In this document: positions 1 to 9,528 of the stretch, in pieces
Layout of the letters: every line of letters starts with the position of its first letter
How positions within the stretch are numbered: position 1 is the stretch's first letter
DNA from: an uncultured Tateyamaria sp.
GTDB taxonomy: Bacteria; Pseudomonadota; Alphaproteobacteria; Rhodobacterales; Rhodobacteraceae
Assembly: GCF_947494755.1 (NCBI RefSeq)
Contig: NZ_CANLVZ010000011.1
Location: forward strand, 1-64,000
Length of the DNA: 64,000 nt
Reading direction: 5' to 3'
Translations under genes and position numbers: made by a program
The notes under the pieces: model-generated
What the model was told of the DNA's origin: nothing
Seen by the model: the letters and a program-made list of their open reading frames with translations, nothing else
Database searches by the model: none

Positions 1-61
1 TATGCTAACCGGTCAGAAGAGGACCAAAACCTGAACAGAGCTAACTTATAAACACGGACTC

Positions 62-784
62 TCAGGGGAGCAGGTCAATCTTGTCGTAGGGAACGTTGCC
101 GATGTGCACGCCCTTTCGAAGCGAAATCTTTGAATTTTTCCGAAAATGACCAGCCAAGACAACTAGAATATCCGATCCGGTACCTTGCTCGTCGGCAAGG
201 CGTTCGAGTGCTCGAAACGCCATTCTTGGATAAAGATCGTTGCTCAGATTTCCATAATATCCAAAAATTTTGGCCGCCATCGTCGTCTTGGTACGGAGGG
301 GAAAAATGTCCCGCTCATTCGTCACCTCTTTAAGTATACCCGGATCCTGTGACTGACCCACGACTAGGACAGGGGCCGTGACAGTCGGGATATCGCAACC
401 ATAGGCATCAGAAACTTTTCTGCGGCTATCGTCCGTTTGTGCCAACAAATGCCGCTTCCAGTTGGCTGTTGGCACGATCAGACCATACGCATTTTCAAAT
501 GTTTGGCTGTCGTAAGGATACGCAAAAGCGATGCGCCGTCCGTCGATCCCTGAAAACACGTCCGGACTGTTTCTGAGATAATAGTAGTCGTACTCGGTAT
601 CTGGGCCGAGGCCCGAGGGATTTCCGATCTCTGTCAAACCTTCAACAAAGCGTTCGTTGTTATAATAGACATCGAAATGCGTTGATAGAATCCGCAACGA
701 CCGCATTTCGTTTATTAGATCCCCTCTTGAGCTGTTGAGGCGAGGGGTGCGTCCAAGTAGGGCGTAAAGGCGCGGTTTCTGCAT
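62..784 (-). CDS. Glycosyltransferase-like protein, probably cut short at its C-terminus
   Basis: A 240-residue protein that looks like the N-terminal part of a GT-B sugar transferase. It begins MQKPRLYALLGRTPRLNSSR and carries the stretch KIFGYYGNLSNDLYPRMAFR followed by SDILVVLAGH, as in family-1/4 glycosyltransferases where the donor-binding half begins. It stops just after VPYDKIDLLP, where such enzymes normally continue with the acceptor/donor loop, so about a third of a usual enzyme is missing. A different minus-strand frame stays open to the window edge, so a frameshift near position 65 is possible. The ATG at 784 is preceded by AGAGGA. The base composition is more AT-rich than the rest. 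Neighbouring wecB fits a surface-polysaccharide locus. The family call is moderate; no substrate can be named. Confidence 0.5.
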   Translation of the reverse strand: MQKPRLYALLGRTPRLNSSRGDLINEMRSLRILSTHFDVYYNNERFVEGLTEIGNPSGLGPDTEYDYYYLRNSPDVFSGIDGRRIAFAYPYDSQTFENAYGLIVPTANWKRHLLAQTDDSRRKVSDAYGCDIPTVTAPVLVVGQSQDPGILKEVTNERDIFPLRTKTTMAAKIFGYYGNLSNDLYPRMAFRALERLADEQGTGSDILVVLAGHFRKNSKISLRKGVHIGNVPYDKIDLLP

Positions 785-1090
785 GTGTTCCTCTTTTGTT
801 GACAGAGGCACTTGTCGGTACAGCCGCTCATTACACCTCGCGCCCCTCCCCAACAGAAGGCGTACGACCGCAGTCTATTTCTAGATGCACCTGCCCGTGT
901 AAATGCGGTCGCAGCAACCGCTTGTGATCAACATCAGATCGACGTCGGTCAGGACGAAGATAGAGTTGCTTTTCTAACACGATTGCGGTTTACCCCGACC
1001 GCCAAGCGCATGGTTTTCGCGCCATTTTTTCGCACCTTCTACATGAGCGATGTTTCCGATATCTTCGCCCAACCTGATAAGGAGAGCCCG
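785..1090. other. AT-rich divergent intergenic region
   Basis: This 306-base gap separates the leftward glycosyltransferase from the rightward epimerase and must hold both promoters. It is visibly more AT-rich than the coding DNA downstream. I see a good ribosome-binding site (AAGGAG, 1079-1084) for the epimerase and no convincing gene, repeat or operator. Confidence 0.45.
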
Positions 1091-2178
1091 ATGGTCCGCA
1101 TACTCACCGTGATCGGCGCGCGCCCCCAAGTCATCAAGGCCGCAGTCGTTCATCAGAGGTTGCCCGTCGGACGGACATGACAGAGATATTGGTCCACACG
1201 GGCCAGCATTATGATCTGGAGATGTCGGACATCTTTTTCACGGAAATGGGCATTCCAAAACCCGACCATATGCTCAACATCAATCGGGGGTCACATGGGG
1301 CCATGACGGGCCGGATGCTCGAAAACCTTGAACCGATAGTGGACGCAGAAGCGCCCGATGCTGTCCTTGTCTACGGTGATACCAATTCGACGCTGGCAGG
1401 CGCAGTGGTGGCTGCCAAGTTGGGTATCCCCGTTGCGCATGTCGAGGCGGGGCTGCGGTCCTTCAATCGGGCCATGCCCGAAGAAATCAACCGTGTGCTC
1501 ACCGATCATTGCGCCGATCTTCTATTGCCGCCAACGGATACAGCGTTTCAGCATTTGCGCGCGGAGGGTATCGCCCCGGATCGTATCGTGCAGGTCGGAG
1601 ATGTGATGTACGACACGGCTCTCATGTTCAGCGACATTGTCACGATGCGCGGCCTGCCGTCCGTGCTGGAAGGTTTGGCGGAAAAACACTTCGTCCTAGC
1701 AACAATTCACCGCCAAGAGAACACAGACGATCCGGCCCGTCTGTCTGCCGTCATTGGCGGCTTATCCAAGGTCGCGGCCGAGATGCCTGTTGTGTGCCCC
1801 CTGCATCCCCGAACGCGTCAGCGCCTGATCGATTTCGGCTTGGAGGGCCAGCTTGAGAAGATCACTATTGTGCCGCCTCTTGGATATCTTGACGTTGTCG
1901 CCTGCGAAATGGCGGCCGCTGTGATCGCAACCGATTCAGGCGGAATGCAGAAAGAGGCGTTTTTTCATCGCACGCCATGCGTAACTCTGCGCGATGAGAC
2001 CGAGTGGGTTGAACTCGTGGCTGCCGGTTGGAACAGGGTCGTCCCGCCAACGGATGCTGACACAATCGCTGCTGCAATTCTCGCTGCGGTGGGAACCACC
2101 GGTGCCGACGTCGCTCCTTACGGCGACGGTCACAGCAGGGTCGCGATCCTCAAGGCGGTAGAGGCTATGCTTGCGTGA
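1091..2178 (+). pseudogene. wecB: UDP-N-acetylglucosamine 2-epimerase (non-hydrolysing), broken by a frameshift
   Basis: The product would convert UDP-GlcNAc to UDP-ManNAc for surface polysaccharide. The first piece (from 1091, RBS AAGGAG) reads MVRILTVIGARPQVIKAAVV and runs to a stop at 1178-1180. The rest is intact in the next frame from about 1150 to 2178. Reading the second frame backwards gives SSEVARRTDMTEILVHTGQH, which joins naturally to KAAVV if one base is restored near 1150. Family motifs are all present in the main piece: HTGQHYD, VYGDTNSTLAG, HVEAGLRS, PEEINR, TIHRQENTD, PLHPRTR and DSGGMQKEA. Only the single-base loss spoils it. It could be a true pseudogene or a sequencing error. 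An internal start at 1177 would lose the N-terminal substrate-binding strand. Confidence 0.8.
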
Positions 2179-2355
2179 CATCCGGGCTGCTGATCCAGCG
2201 ATAGCAATTGCAGTGAATTTGACCTTGGCGCAGGACCAGTTTGGGCCGCGATGCGCCAGCAACGCGGGGCCCTGAAAGCGCATAGAGTTCGATAGGGCTG
2301 TTGTTCCCAAAACCACCAAATATACTCCCGAAGCGTGACAACGGGCGGGGGACCT

Positions 2356-3471
2356 ATGCCGGGACCATTGGACAGTCTGAAAGTGGTAGAGTTTTCCGGC
2401 CTCGGGCCGGCGCCGCTGGCAGGGCAGTTGCTGGCGGATCTGGGCGCGCAGGTCTGTGTGATCGACAAGGTTTCGGGCCCGGCGCAGTCCCATGACATCA
2501 ACCGCCGAGGCAAGACGTCCATTGCACTGAACCTCAAGTCACCCGCCGGGCAAGGGGTCGCGCGGCAGATGATGGCGGCGGCGGATATCGTGATCGAAGG
2601 GTTCCGCCCGGGCGTGATGGAGAGGTTGGGCCTCGGGCCCGATACCTGTCCTGACACGGTGATTTACGGGCGCATGACCGGGTGGGGGCAGGCGGGGCCG
2701 ATGGCCCATCTGGCCGGTCATGACATCACCTATCTGGCAACGACGGGCGTGCTGCACATGATGGGCACGCCCGAGGGGTCTCCGAAACCGCCGCTGAACC
2801 TTGTGGCGGACTACGGCGGGGGCACGATGTTTCTGCTTTATGGGCTGCTTGCGGCTGTGATCTCGCGCGGGGTGACGGGGCGGGGTCAGGTGGTTGATGC
2901 GGCCATGATCGACGGGGTGCCTGCAATGATGGGTCTGATCCACGGGCTGATGGCGCAAGGCGCCTGGGGCGCGCCGGGGGGCAATTGGCTGGATGGCGGT
3001 GCCCCGTTTTACCGCTGCTATCGCTGCGCGGATGGGCGCGATGTGGCGGTTGGCGCGCTTGAGCCGCAGTTTTATGCGCTGTTGCTGCGGGGATTGGGGC
3101 TGGAAAATGCAGCGTTGCCTGCACAGATGGACCGCGCGGGATGGCCTCAGCTGACAGCGCGACTGGCAGACATCTTCGCCACGCGCACGTGGGATGAATG
3201 GGCGGCGGTCTTTGAGGGCACGGACGCCTGCGTGGCCCCGGTTCTGAGCATGCAGGAAGCGGCAGAGCATCCGCATCTGGGGCAGCGTGGCGTTTACATC
3301 GACCGTGATGGTGTGCGCCAAAGCGCGCCTGCGCCACGGTTTTCCGCCACGCCTGCGCCGGACCCACGCGCACCGGGTGCACCGGGCGGTGACACCGACG
3401 CGGTGCTCAGCGACCTTGGCTATGACACTGATCAGATTGCACAAATGCGCGCCGACGGAGCCCTCACATGA
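2356..3471 (+). CDS. CaiB/BaiF family CoA-transferase, alpha-methylacyl-CoA racemase type
   Basis: A class III CoA-transferase fold protein of 371 residues. In the racemase branch it inverts the alpha-methyl centre of 2-methylacyl-CoA esters so that they can enter beta-oxidation. Diagnostic pieces are VVEFSGLGPAPLAGQLLADL at the N-terminus, GHDITYLATTGVLHMMG in the middle (the racemase-type active-site block with His-Asp), VVDAAMIDG, and FYRCYRCADGRDVAVGALEP. I prefer the ATG at 2356, preceded by GGGGGA, over the GTG at 2335. Its stop overlaps the start of the next gene by ATGA, so the two are translationally coupled. A CoA-transferase role cannot be excluded from sequence alone. Confidence 0.85.
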   Translation: MPGPLDSLKVVEFSGLGPAPLAGQLLADLGAQVCVIDKVSGPAQSHDINRRGKTSIALNLKSPAGQGVARQMMAAADIVIEGFRPGVMERLGLGPDTCPDTVIYGRMTGWGQAGPMAHLAGHDITYLATTGVLHMMGTPEGSPKPPLNLVADYGGGTMFLLYGLLAAVISRGVTGRGQVVDAAMIDGVPAMMGLIHGLMAQGAWGAPGGNWLDGGAPFYRCYRCADGRDVAVGALEPQFYALLLRGLGLENAALPAQMDRAGWPQLTARLADIFATRTWDEWAAVFEGTDACVAPVLSMQEAAEHPHLGQRGVYIDRDGVRQSAPAPRFSATPAPDPRAPGAPGGDTDAVLSDLGYDTDQIAQMRADGALT

Positions 3472-4667
3472 AGGCCCTGATCGCGGGGGGCGGGATCGGC
3501 GGGCTGGCCAGCGCCATTGCCCTGCGCTTGCGAGGCTGGGACGTGAGTGTTTTCGAACAGGCCCCGGCCCTGAGCGAACTGGGGGCGGGCCTGCAAATCT
3601 CGCCCAACGGCTGGCGGGTGCTGGACGGACTAGGCGTCGTTCCACATCTGGAACACGCTGTATTTGAACCCGACGCCATCGAGATGCGTATGGGGCGCTC
3701 CGGTCGGCAGGTGTTTCACTTACCGATGAAAACTTGCGCCCGCGAGCGTTGGGGCGCGCCCTATACGCAGATTCATCGCGCGGATCTGGCGGATGCGCTG
3801 GCGGCGCGGCTTGCCACACTTGCACCGGATGCAGTGCAGACCGGGCGGGTTGTCACTGCTTTTGCGCAAACGGACAGCACCGCTACGCTGCGCTTTGATG
3901 ATGGCGGCACGGCGGATGGCGATTGCATCATCGGAGCTGACGGGCTGCATTCGGCCATTCGCACCCAAATGCTCGGGCCGGATCGTCCGCGCTATACCGG
4001 GAATATGGCGTGGCGCGCAGTGGTTCCGGTGGATGCGTTGGGCGATCTTGCGCCGCCGCCCACCGCCTGTGTCTGGGCGGGGGACCGGCGACATGGCGTC
4101 ACGACACAGCTGCGGGCCGGGACGCTGGCGAATTTCGTTGGGATGGTCGAACAGGCAGAACCCGCGCGCGAAGGCTGGCGGATCGAAGGCAGCAAAGCCG
4201 ACGCGCAAGCGGCCTTTGCAGGCTGGCACCCGGTGATTTCGACCCTGATCGCCAAGGCCGACACACTGAACCGGTGGGCACTGTTTGATCGGGCCCCTTT
4301 GCCGCGATGGCATGACCGGCGGGTCGGGTTGATGGGGGACGCGGCTCATCCGATGTTGCCTTCAATGGCGCAAGGGGCAGTGCAAGCGCTTGAGGACGCG
4401 TGGGTTTTGGCCGACGCGCTGAGCGATGCGACCTCGGTCGATGCAGGGTTTGCGCGCTATTTCAATGCGCGGATCGCCCGCACCAGTCGCATCCAAAAAG
4501 GCTCAGCCGCGAATGCGCGCATCTTTCACAAAGGGTCCGCCCTGGGGCGCGTCGGGTTTTACGGACCGATGGCGATTGGGGCGCGGCTGGTGCCCGGATT
4601 GATCCACGCGCGCCAGGACTGGGTCTATCGCTATGACGCGCGCACGGCTCTTCAGGACGCGACCTGA
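3468..4667 (+). CDS. FAD-dependent monooxygenase, salicylate hydroxylase-like
   Basis: A 399-residue group A flavoprotein hydroxylase. The N-terminal dinucleotide fold shows GGGIGGLASAIALRLRGW, and the second FAD motif is GDAAHPMLPSMAQGAVQALE. A DG-type motif (IGADGLHSAIR) lies near residue 155. Such enzymes use NAD(P)H and oxygen to hydroxylate aromatic acids, typically salicylate or 3-hydroxybenzoate. It starts inside the stop of the racemase-like gene (ATGA), so the pair is probably one operon. Its 3' end overlaps the convergent AraC regulator by 16 bases. The natural substrate is unknown, and the coupling to an acyl-CoA enzyme suggests breakdown of an aromatic or branched compound. Confidence 0.85.
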   Translation: MKALIAGGGIGGLASAIALRLRGWDVSVFEQAPALSELGAGLQISPNGWRVLDGLGVVPHLEHAVFEPDAIEMRMGRSGRQVFHLPMKTCARERWGAPYTQIHRADLADALAARLATLAPDAVQTGRVVTAFAQTDSTATLRFDDGGTADGDCIIGADGLHSAIRTQMLGPDRPRYTGNMAWRAVVPVDALGDLAPPPTACVWAGDRRHGVTTQLRAGTLANFVGMVEQAEPAREGWRIEGSKADAQAAFAGWHPVISTLIAKADTLNRWALFDRAPLPRWHDRRVGLMGDAAHPMLPSMAQGAVQALEDAWVLADALSDATSVDAGFARYFNARIARTSRIQKGSAANARIFHKGSALGRVGFYGPMAIGARLVPGLIHARQDWVYRYDARTALQDAT

Positions 4668-5659
4668 CTGCGCACCGCCATGGGGGTTTGCCCCGTCCAT
4701 CCCTGAAACGCGCGGTAGAACGAATTGGGATCGCGGTAAGCCAGCAAATAGCTGATCTCTTCAATCTTGAGGTCTGTGTTGCACAGGTATTGGCGGGCGA
4801 GCACTTCGCGGGTGCTGTCCAGAACCTCTTGGAATCGCGTGCCTTCTTCGTTGAGGCGGCGTTGCAGGCTGCGGGTGCTGAGGCGCAGGCGACTGGCGGC
4901 GGCCTGCACGCTGGCCTCACCCGCAGGCAACATATCGGGCAGGGCCGTGCGCAGGCGGGCCGTGACTGGGCTTGCCGCCGTCTGCACCTCCATCTGACGG
5001 CGAAAGGTCGGTTCGATCTGCGCCCACTGATCCGCGTCCGCCGACAACAGCGCGCGATCCGCATCTTCCGCGGCCAGATGCAGGGTTGTGGGGCTGGAAA
5101 TGGCGATGTCGCACCCAAGAAAGGCGGCAATCGCGTCATGGCAGGGCAGGCGGGCCGGCAACGTAGCTGCGCGCGCCGTGACATGTTGGCCGGTGCAGGT
5201 GCGGATCGCTTCGATCAGAAATACCAGCTCGGTCGCGCCGAAACTGGCGGGCAGGGGGTGGTTGGGCGTGTTGGACGTCTTGGTGATGATCAGCGCCCTA
5301 TCCGGTCCGCGCGACAGGCGCAGATCAAGTGGGCCGGACAACGGTTTGAACAGCGCAAGCCGTGCCAGACCGACTGCAACCGTGGGGCTACAGGTGAAGG
5401 CGAAAAAGGCCGGATTGAACGGGCCGCGCGCATAGGCTTGCCCCAGAAACAGCGGCGCGTCGTCGCGTCCTGACTGGGCGAGGATCGCCTCCCACCCTGT
5501 AAAGAAATCCGCCGCCGTGACGCCGCGCCCCTCGGTGCTGAGAAAGTCGGCGGGAAAGCGCATCCGCCGCAGAACATCGGCAGGGTCGATCTGCAACAAG
5601 CCGCACAATTGCTGGGTTGTGCGTGCGATTTTGTAATGGATGTGATCGATGCTGCTCAT
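4652..5659 (-). CDS. AraC-family transcriptional regulator
   Basis: A regulator of 335 residues with the two-domain layout of the OruR/ArgR-like AraC group. An N-terminal ligand-binding domain of the arabinose-binding-like type (about residues 15-210) precedes a C-terminal double helix-turn-helix. The latter includes RLSTRSLQRRLNEEGTRFQE and ISYLLAYRDPNSFYRAFQGW, the second being the classic AraC signature. The ATG at 5659 follows GGAG, whereas the upstream TTG at 5677 has no such support. It converges on and overlaps the racemase/monooxygenase pair, so control of that pair is plausible but not shown. Confidence 0.9.
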   Translation of the reverse strand: MSSIDHIHYKIARTTQQLCGLLQIDPADVLRRMRFPADFLSTEGRGVTAADFFTGWEAILAQSGRDDAPLFLGQAYARGPFNPAFFAFTCSPTVAVGLARLALFKPLSGPLDLRLSRGPDRALIITKTSNTPNHPLPASFGATELVFLIEAIRTCTGQHVTARAATLPARLPCHDAIAAFLGCDIAISSPTTLHLAAEDADRALLSADADQWAQIEPTFRRQMEVQTAASPVTARLRTALPDMLPAGEASVQAAASRLRLSTRSLQRRLNEEGTRFQEVLDSTREVLARQYLCNTDLKIEEISYLLAYRDPNSFYRAFQGWTGQTPMAVRSQVAS

Positions 5660-5837
5660 GCGCTCCAGTTTGGGCAAAGATGCAGCGATTTACCAGCGCT
5701 GTGGCGCGTATTGCTGGTCGATTGGCGGGATTTGCAATGTGCGCCAGCTGCGGAACCTTTTGGATTGGGGCTGCGTTATGAAGAGGATGGCGGGGCCAGG
5801 CCGGCACCGCACTTTCCATTTTGAAAGGACCCAATCC

Positions 5838-6374
5838 ATGTCCATCCACATCCGTAATTTTGCCCCCGCCCTGACCATAGTCGCGGTGATGAGCGGCGGG
5901 GCGGCTTTCGCGCAGTCCAGTGCGGAAAGCACCGAAGTCGGCGACGGCGAAACGGTGAAACATACCGAAATCGGTGCCTTGACTTGCGAGGTCGAGGATA
6001 CTTCGGCGCTGATCGCCCTGAAACAGGCCCGCACGCTCGATTGCACCTTTGATCCCGCCCAGGAAGGGCTGGCAAACGAAGCCTATGTCGGCGAGATCAC
6101 CCGCTTTGGCCTAAGCGTTGGCGGCACCCAAAAGGGCGTCATGTCGTGGCTGGTTCTGGCCCCGACCGAACGCAGCGCGGCTGAGGCGGGCTTGAACGGC
6201 ACCTATCGTGGTGTGTCCGCGCAGGCCACGCTTGGCGTCGGCGTCGAAGGCAACGTTATGGTCGGTGGCGGCGAAGATCAGTTGACGTTGCAGCCCATCA
6301 GTCTTGGCGCGCAAACCGGCGTCAATCTGGCTTTGGGTGTGGGTAACATCAAACTGCAACGCGTTGAGGGCTAA
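5838..6374 (+). CDS. Secreted DUF992 domain protein
   Basis: A 178-residue exported protein with a signal peptide ending at about AFAQ (residue 26). The mature part matches DUF992, a periplasmic family common in Rhizobiales and Rhodobacterales. It shows GALTCEVEDTS, a second Cys in TLDCTFDPA, the block YVGEITRFGLSVGGTQKG, and the glycine-rich end YRGVSAQATLGVGVEGNVMV. The two cysteines may form a disulphide. GAAAGG at 5822-5827 precedes the ATG. No function is established for the family. It is followed by a strong terminator shared with the convergent adk gene. Confidence 0.88.
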   Translation: MSIHIRNFAPALTIVAVMSGGAAFAQSSAESTEVGDGETVKHTEIGALTCEVEDTSALIALKQARTLDCTFDPAQEGLANEAYVGEITRFGLSVGGTQKGVMSWLVLAPTERSAAEAGLNGTYRGVSAQATLGVGVEGNVMVGGGEDQLTLQPISLGAQTGVNLALGVGNIKLQRVEG

Positions 6375-6400
6375 GACCACGAGGGAGTGGCGAGTGGAGA

Positions 6401-6432
6401 GGGGTGCGCGCCAGCGATGGCGCGCCCCTTTT
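6401..6432. terminator. Bidirectional intrinsic terminator between the DUF992 gene and adk
   Basis: A GC-rich stem (GGGG-T-GCGCGCC, 6401-6412, pairing with GGCGCGCCCC, 6419-6428, with one bulged T) is followed by TTTT. It sits in the gap between two convergent genes and terminates the rightward one. The leftward strand lacks a good U-run, so activity in that direction is less certain. Confidence 0.7.
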
Positions 6433-6450
6433 GCGTTGGGCGGCAACGCT

Positions 6451-7140
6451 TTAGGCGGTGGCGGTTGCCTGTCTGACAACAGTACCAAGCGCTGTGGCGA
6501 CCTCATCAATGGGACCCATCGCGCGCACCCGGTGCAAAACCTCGGCCTCCTCGTAATGGGTGATCAATGGGGCGGTTTGAGCGTGATATGCTTTCAGCCG
6601 TGTGCCCACAGCCTCGGCGGTGTCATCTGCGCGCCGCTTCATCTGGGTGCCACCGCACTGGTCGCATTGGTCGGGTCTGGCAGGTTTCTTGAAGGTGTCA
6701 TGATAGCCCTCGCCGCACCCCGCGCAGCTGTAGCGGCCCGCGATCCGATCCACCATCGCCTCGTCATCAACCTCAAGACTGACAGCGATATCAATGCGTT
6801 GACCGGATTCCACCAGTAACGCGTCAAGCGATTCGGCTTGCACTGCCGTGCGCGGAAAGCCGTCGAGGATCACGCCGGACGCGCAGTCCGGCGCGTTGAT
6901 CCGGTCGCGCAGGATGTCGATCACGATCTCGTCGCTGACCAACCCGCCGGATTTCATCACGTCATCAGCAGCTTTGCCCGCCTCAGTACCCGCCGCCACT
7001 GCCGCGCGCAGCAGATCGCCGGTGGAGAGTTGAACATAGCCAAACCGATCTTCAAGCATGCGCGCCTGGGTGCCCTTGCCCGCGCCGGGCGGGCCGAGGA
7101 GGATCAGAACGGGTGGCGGCGCGGCCTTGGCGGCGTCCAC
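6451..7140 (-). CDS. adk: Adenylate kinase
   Basis: Catalyses ATP + AMP to 2 ADP in the cytoplasm. The 229-residue protein carries the P-loop GPPGAGKGTQ, the AMP-binding block STGDLLRAAVAAGTEAG, DGFPRT, and the LID DDTAEAVGTRLKAYH. The LID includes a four-cysteine zinc-binding site (CAGC and CDQC), as in Gram-positive and many alphaproteobacterial enzymes. The start is a GTG one base after the acs stop, with AAAGGGG inside the end of acs, so it is probably co-transcribed with acs. Roseobacters often carry a second adk with ribosomal protein genes; this copy is outside that setting. It is longer at the N-terminus than most family members. Confidence 0.95.
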   Translation of the reverse strand: MDAAKAAPPPVLILLGPPGAGKGTQARMLEDRFGYVQLSTGDLLRAAVAAGTEAGKAADDVMKSGGLVSDEIVIDILRDRINAPDCASGVILDGFPRTAVQAESLDALLVESGQRIDIAVSLEVDDEAMVDRIAGRYSCAGCGEGYHDTFKKPARPDQCDQCGGTQMKRRADDTAEAVGTRLKAYHAQTAPLITHYEEAEVLHRVRAMGPIDEVATALGTVVRQATATA

Positions 7141-7141
7141 C

Positions 7142-9097
7142 TCAGGCCCCTTTGTTCATGCGGTTTTCGATCAGATCATCAACCACGGATGGGTCCGCCA
7201 GCGTTGAGGTGTCGCCAAGTGCGGCGAAATCATCCTCGGCGATCTTGCGCAGTATACGGCGCATGATCTTGCCCGACCGGGTCTTGGGCAGGCCGGGCGC
7301 CCACTGGATCAGATCGGGCGAGGCGATGGGGCCGATTTCGTTGCGCACCCAGGTCCGCAGCTCCTTGCGCAGATCTTCATCAGGGTCCTGCCCGTTCATC
7401 AGCGTGACATAGCAATAGATGCCTTGTCCTTTGATATCATGGGGATAGCCGACAACAGCGGCCTCAGCCACCTTGGCGTGTGCCACCAGCGCGCTTTCGA
7501 CTTCCGCCGTGCCCATCCGGTGGCCCGAGACGTTGATGACGTCATCGACACGGCCCGTGATCCAGTAATCGCCGTCCTCGTCCCGGCGGCAGCCATCGCC
7601 GGTAAAGTAGTAGCCCTTGTAATCGCTGAAATAGGTTTTCTCGAAGCGCTCGTGATCTTCCCACACGGTGCGCATCTGGCCGGGCCAACTGTCGGCGATG
7701 CAGAGCACCCCTTCGACCCCGTTGCCTTCGATGATCTCGCCCGTGGTCGGCTCCAGCACAATCGGCTTCACCCCAAAGAACGGCTTCATCGCCGATCCGG
7801 GCTTGGTCGCGTGCGCGCCGGGCAGGGGGGTCATCAAGTGCCCGCCTGTTTCGGTCTGCCACCACGTGTCCACGATCGGGCAGCGCCCGCCGCCGACCAC
7901 GTCGTTGTACCAGTTCCACGCCTCGGGGTTGATCGGCTCGCCCACGGTGCCAAGCAGTTTCAGACTGCTCAGATCGCATTTGGCGACCGGGTCGTTGCCA
8001 TGGGCCATCAGCGCGCGGATCGCGGTGGGCGCGGTGTAGAACTGCGCCACCTTATGCTTTTCACAGACCTGCCAGAAGCGCGAGGCATCGGGATATGTCG
8101 GCACCCCCTCGAACATCAGCGTTGTGGCCCCATTCGCCAGCGGCCCGTATACGATGTAGCTGTGCCCTGTGACCCAGCCCACATCGGCCGTACACCAATA
8201 GACGTCGCCATCGTGATAGTCGAAAGTGATTTCATGGGTCAGAGCGGCGTAGACGATGTAGCCTCCGGTCGTGTGAACAACGCCTTTCGGCTGACCGGTC
8301 GACCCTGAGGTATACAGGATGAACAGCGGGTCTTCGGCGTTCATTTCCTCGGGCGGGCAGTCTGCATCGACGCCTTCAGCCGCCTCATGCAGCCAGTGAT
8401 CCAGCCCGTCGCGCCACGCAATCTGCTGGCCTGTGCGTTTGACCACCAGACAGTGGGTGTCGTGCATCACGTTGATGAGCGCCTGATTGACGTTGTCCTT
8501 GAGGTTGGTGGTGCGCCCGCCGCGCGGGGCACCGTCGGCAGTGATGACGACCTTGGCGTCGCACCCTGATACGCGGGCGGCGAGCGCGTCAGGCGAAAAG
8601 CCTGCGAAGACGATGGAGTGGATCGCCCCGATCCGCGTGCAGGCCAGCATCGCATAGGCGGCCTCAGGGATCATGGGCATATAGAGAACAACGCGGTCCC
8701 CGCGCCCAACACCCAGTGATTTCAGCACATTGGCCATCTTGCACGTCTCTGCGTGCAATTGCTTGTATGTGATGTGCAGGGCGTCTTCGTCCGGGCTATC
8801 GGGCTCCCAGATGATGGCCGTCTGAGCGCCGCGCGTTGCCAGATGCCTATCAATGCAGTTGGCCGAGACGTTCAGTGTGCCGTCGGCGTACCAGTTGATA
8901 TTGACGTTGCCGAACGCATAGCTGACGTCCTTGACCTTCTCGTAGGGCTTGATCCAGTCGATACGCTTGCCATGTTCGTCCCAGAACGCCTCCGGATCGT
9001 TGATCGAGGCGGCATACATCGCATCATATTTGGCGGCGTCCACATGGGCATTGGCCGCCATTTCGGTGGATGGGGCATGGGTTTTGGTGTCGGGCAT
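7142..9097 (-). CDS. acs: Acetyl-coenzyme A synthetase
   Basis: Activates acetate with ATP and CoA through acetyl-AMP. The 651-residue length is typical of Acs. Visible motifs are the N-terminal block [20 protein letters not shown], the ATP-binding loop [12 protein letters not shown], the [10 protein letters not shown] block, [20 protein letters not shown], and the C-terminal [14 protein letters not shown]. The last holds the catalytic lysine that is the usual target of regulatory acetylation. GGAGG precedes the ATG. It heads a two-gene unit with adk, which can recycle the AMP that acs produces. Its promoter lies in the 431-base divergent gap. Confidence 0.97.
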   Translation of the reverse strand: MPDTKTHAPSTEMAANAHVDAAKYDAMYAASINDPEAFWDEHGKRIDWIKPYEKVKDVSYAFGNVNINWYADGTLNVSANCIDRHLATRGAQTAIIWEPDSPDEDALHITYKQLHAETCKMANVLKSLGVGRGDRVVLYMPMIPEAAYAMLACTRIGAIHSIVFAGFSPDALAARVSGCDAKVVITADGAPRGGRTTNLKDNVNQALINVMHDTHCLVVKRTGQQIAWRDGLDHWLHEAAEGVDADCPPEEMNAEDPLFILYTSGSTGQPKGVVHTTGGYIVYAALTHEITFDYHDGDVYWCTADVGWVTGHSYIVYGPLANGATTLMFEGVPTYPDASRFWQVCEKHKVAQFYTAPTAIRALMAHGNDPVAKCDLSSLKLLGTVGEPINPEAWNWYNDVVGGGRCPIVDTWWQTETGGHLMTPLPGAHATKPGSAMKPFFGVKPIVLEPTTGEIIEGNGVEGVLCIADSWPGQMRTVWEDHERFEKTYFSDYKGYYFTGDGCRRDEDGDYWITGRVDDVINVSGHRMGTAEVESALVAHAKVAEAAVVGYPHDIKGQGIYCYVTLMNGQDPDEDLRKELRTWVRNEIGPIASPDLIQWAPGLPKTRSGKIMRRILRKIAEDDFAALGDTSTLADPSVVDDLIENRMNKGA

Positions 9098-9528
9098 GGG
9101 GTCCTCCGCGGGGTCTTGAGTTTGATATGTCGGAGGGGCGTCCGGGTGCGGCCATCCTCCTGTGGCGGCGCAATCGGGCGCGGGTCCTCCTCCATTTGGC
9201 TGCGATCATAGCCAAAGCGATGGAGAATGAAATAAAACGCTGACGGGGCGCGGGTTTGCTGTAAATATGTTTCCGGCGGGCTGTAAAGTTTGTAAATTTT
9301 ATGCCTTAATATGTGGTTAATGAAAGCTATTACAAGAGCTTAAAGGTCAATGTGCAAGTTGACCGGTTCCGCGCAAACCGCCCTCCGCATCTCTCCAACG
9401 CCGTTCAAAATCATCTCCCGCGCAGGCCCTATTCCATACAGCGCCATTGCATCAACCCGAAACGGGCCCCTATTGCTGTGCGCTGAACGGGATCATATCC
9501 CCCGCGCCCGAAACAGGAGCTGCGCCAG
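9098..9528. promoter_or_regulatory. Divergent regulatory region of acs and the alcohol dehydrogenase-like gene
   Basis: A 431-base gap with no convincing gene. An AT-rich island (about 9255-9345) holds the direct repeat GCTGTAAA at 9258-9265 and 9280-9287, 22 bp apart (two helical turns). The second copy runs into AAAGTTTGTAAATTTT (9285-9300). That sequence loosely resembles the AACTTTGCAAA sites bound by RamB/ScfR-type acetate regulators; this is a weak inference. No clear -35/-10 pair could be fixed. Confidence 0.4.

Noticed and set aside
2539-3825. Long leftward open frame (428 codons) opposite the racemase and monooxygenase genes
   Set aside because: Arg/Pro/His-rich text with no family likeness; it is the antisense shadow of two well-supported genes in high-GC DNA.
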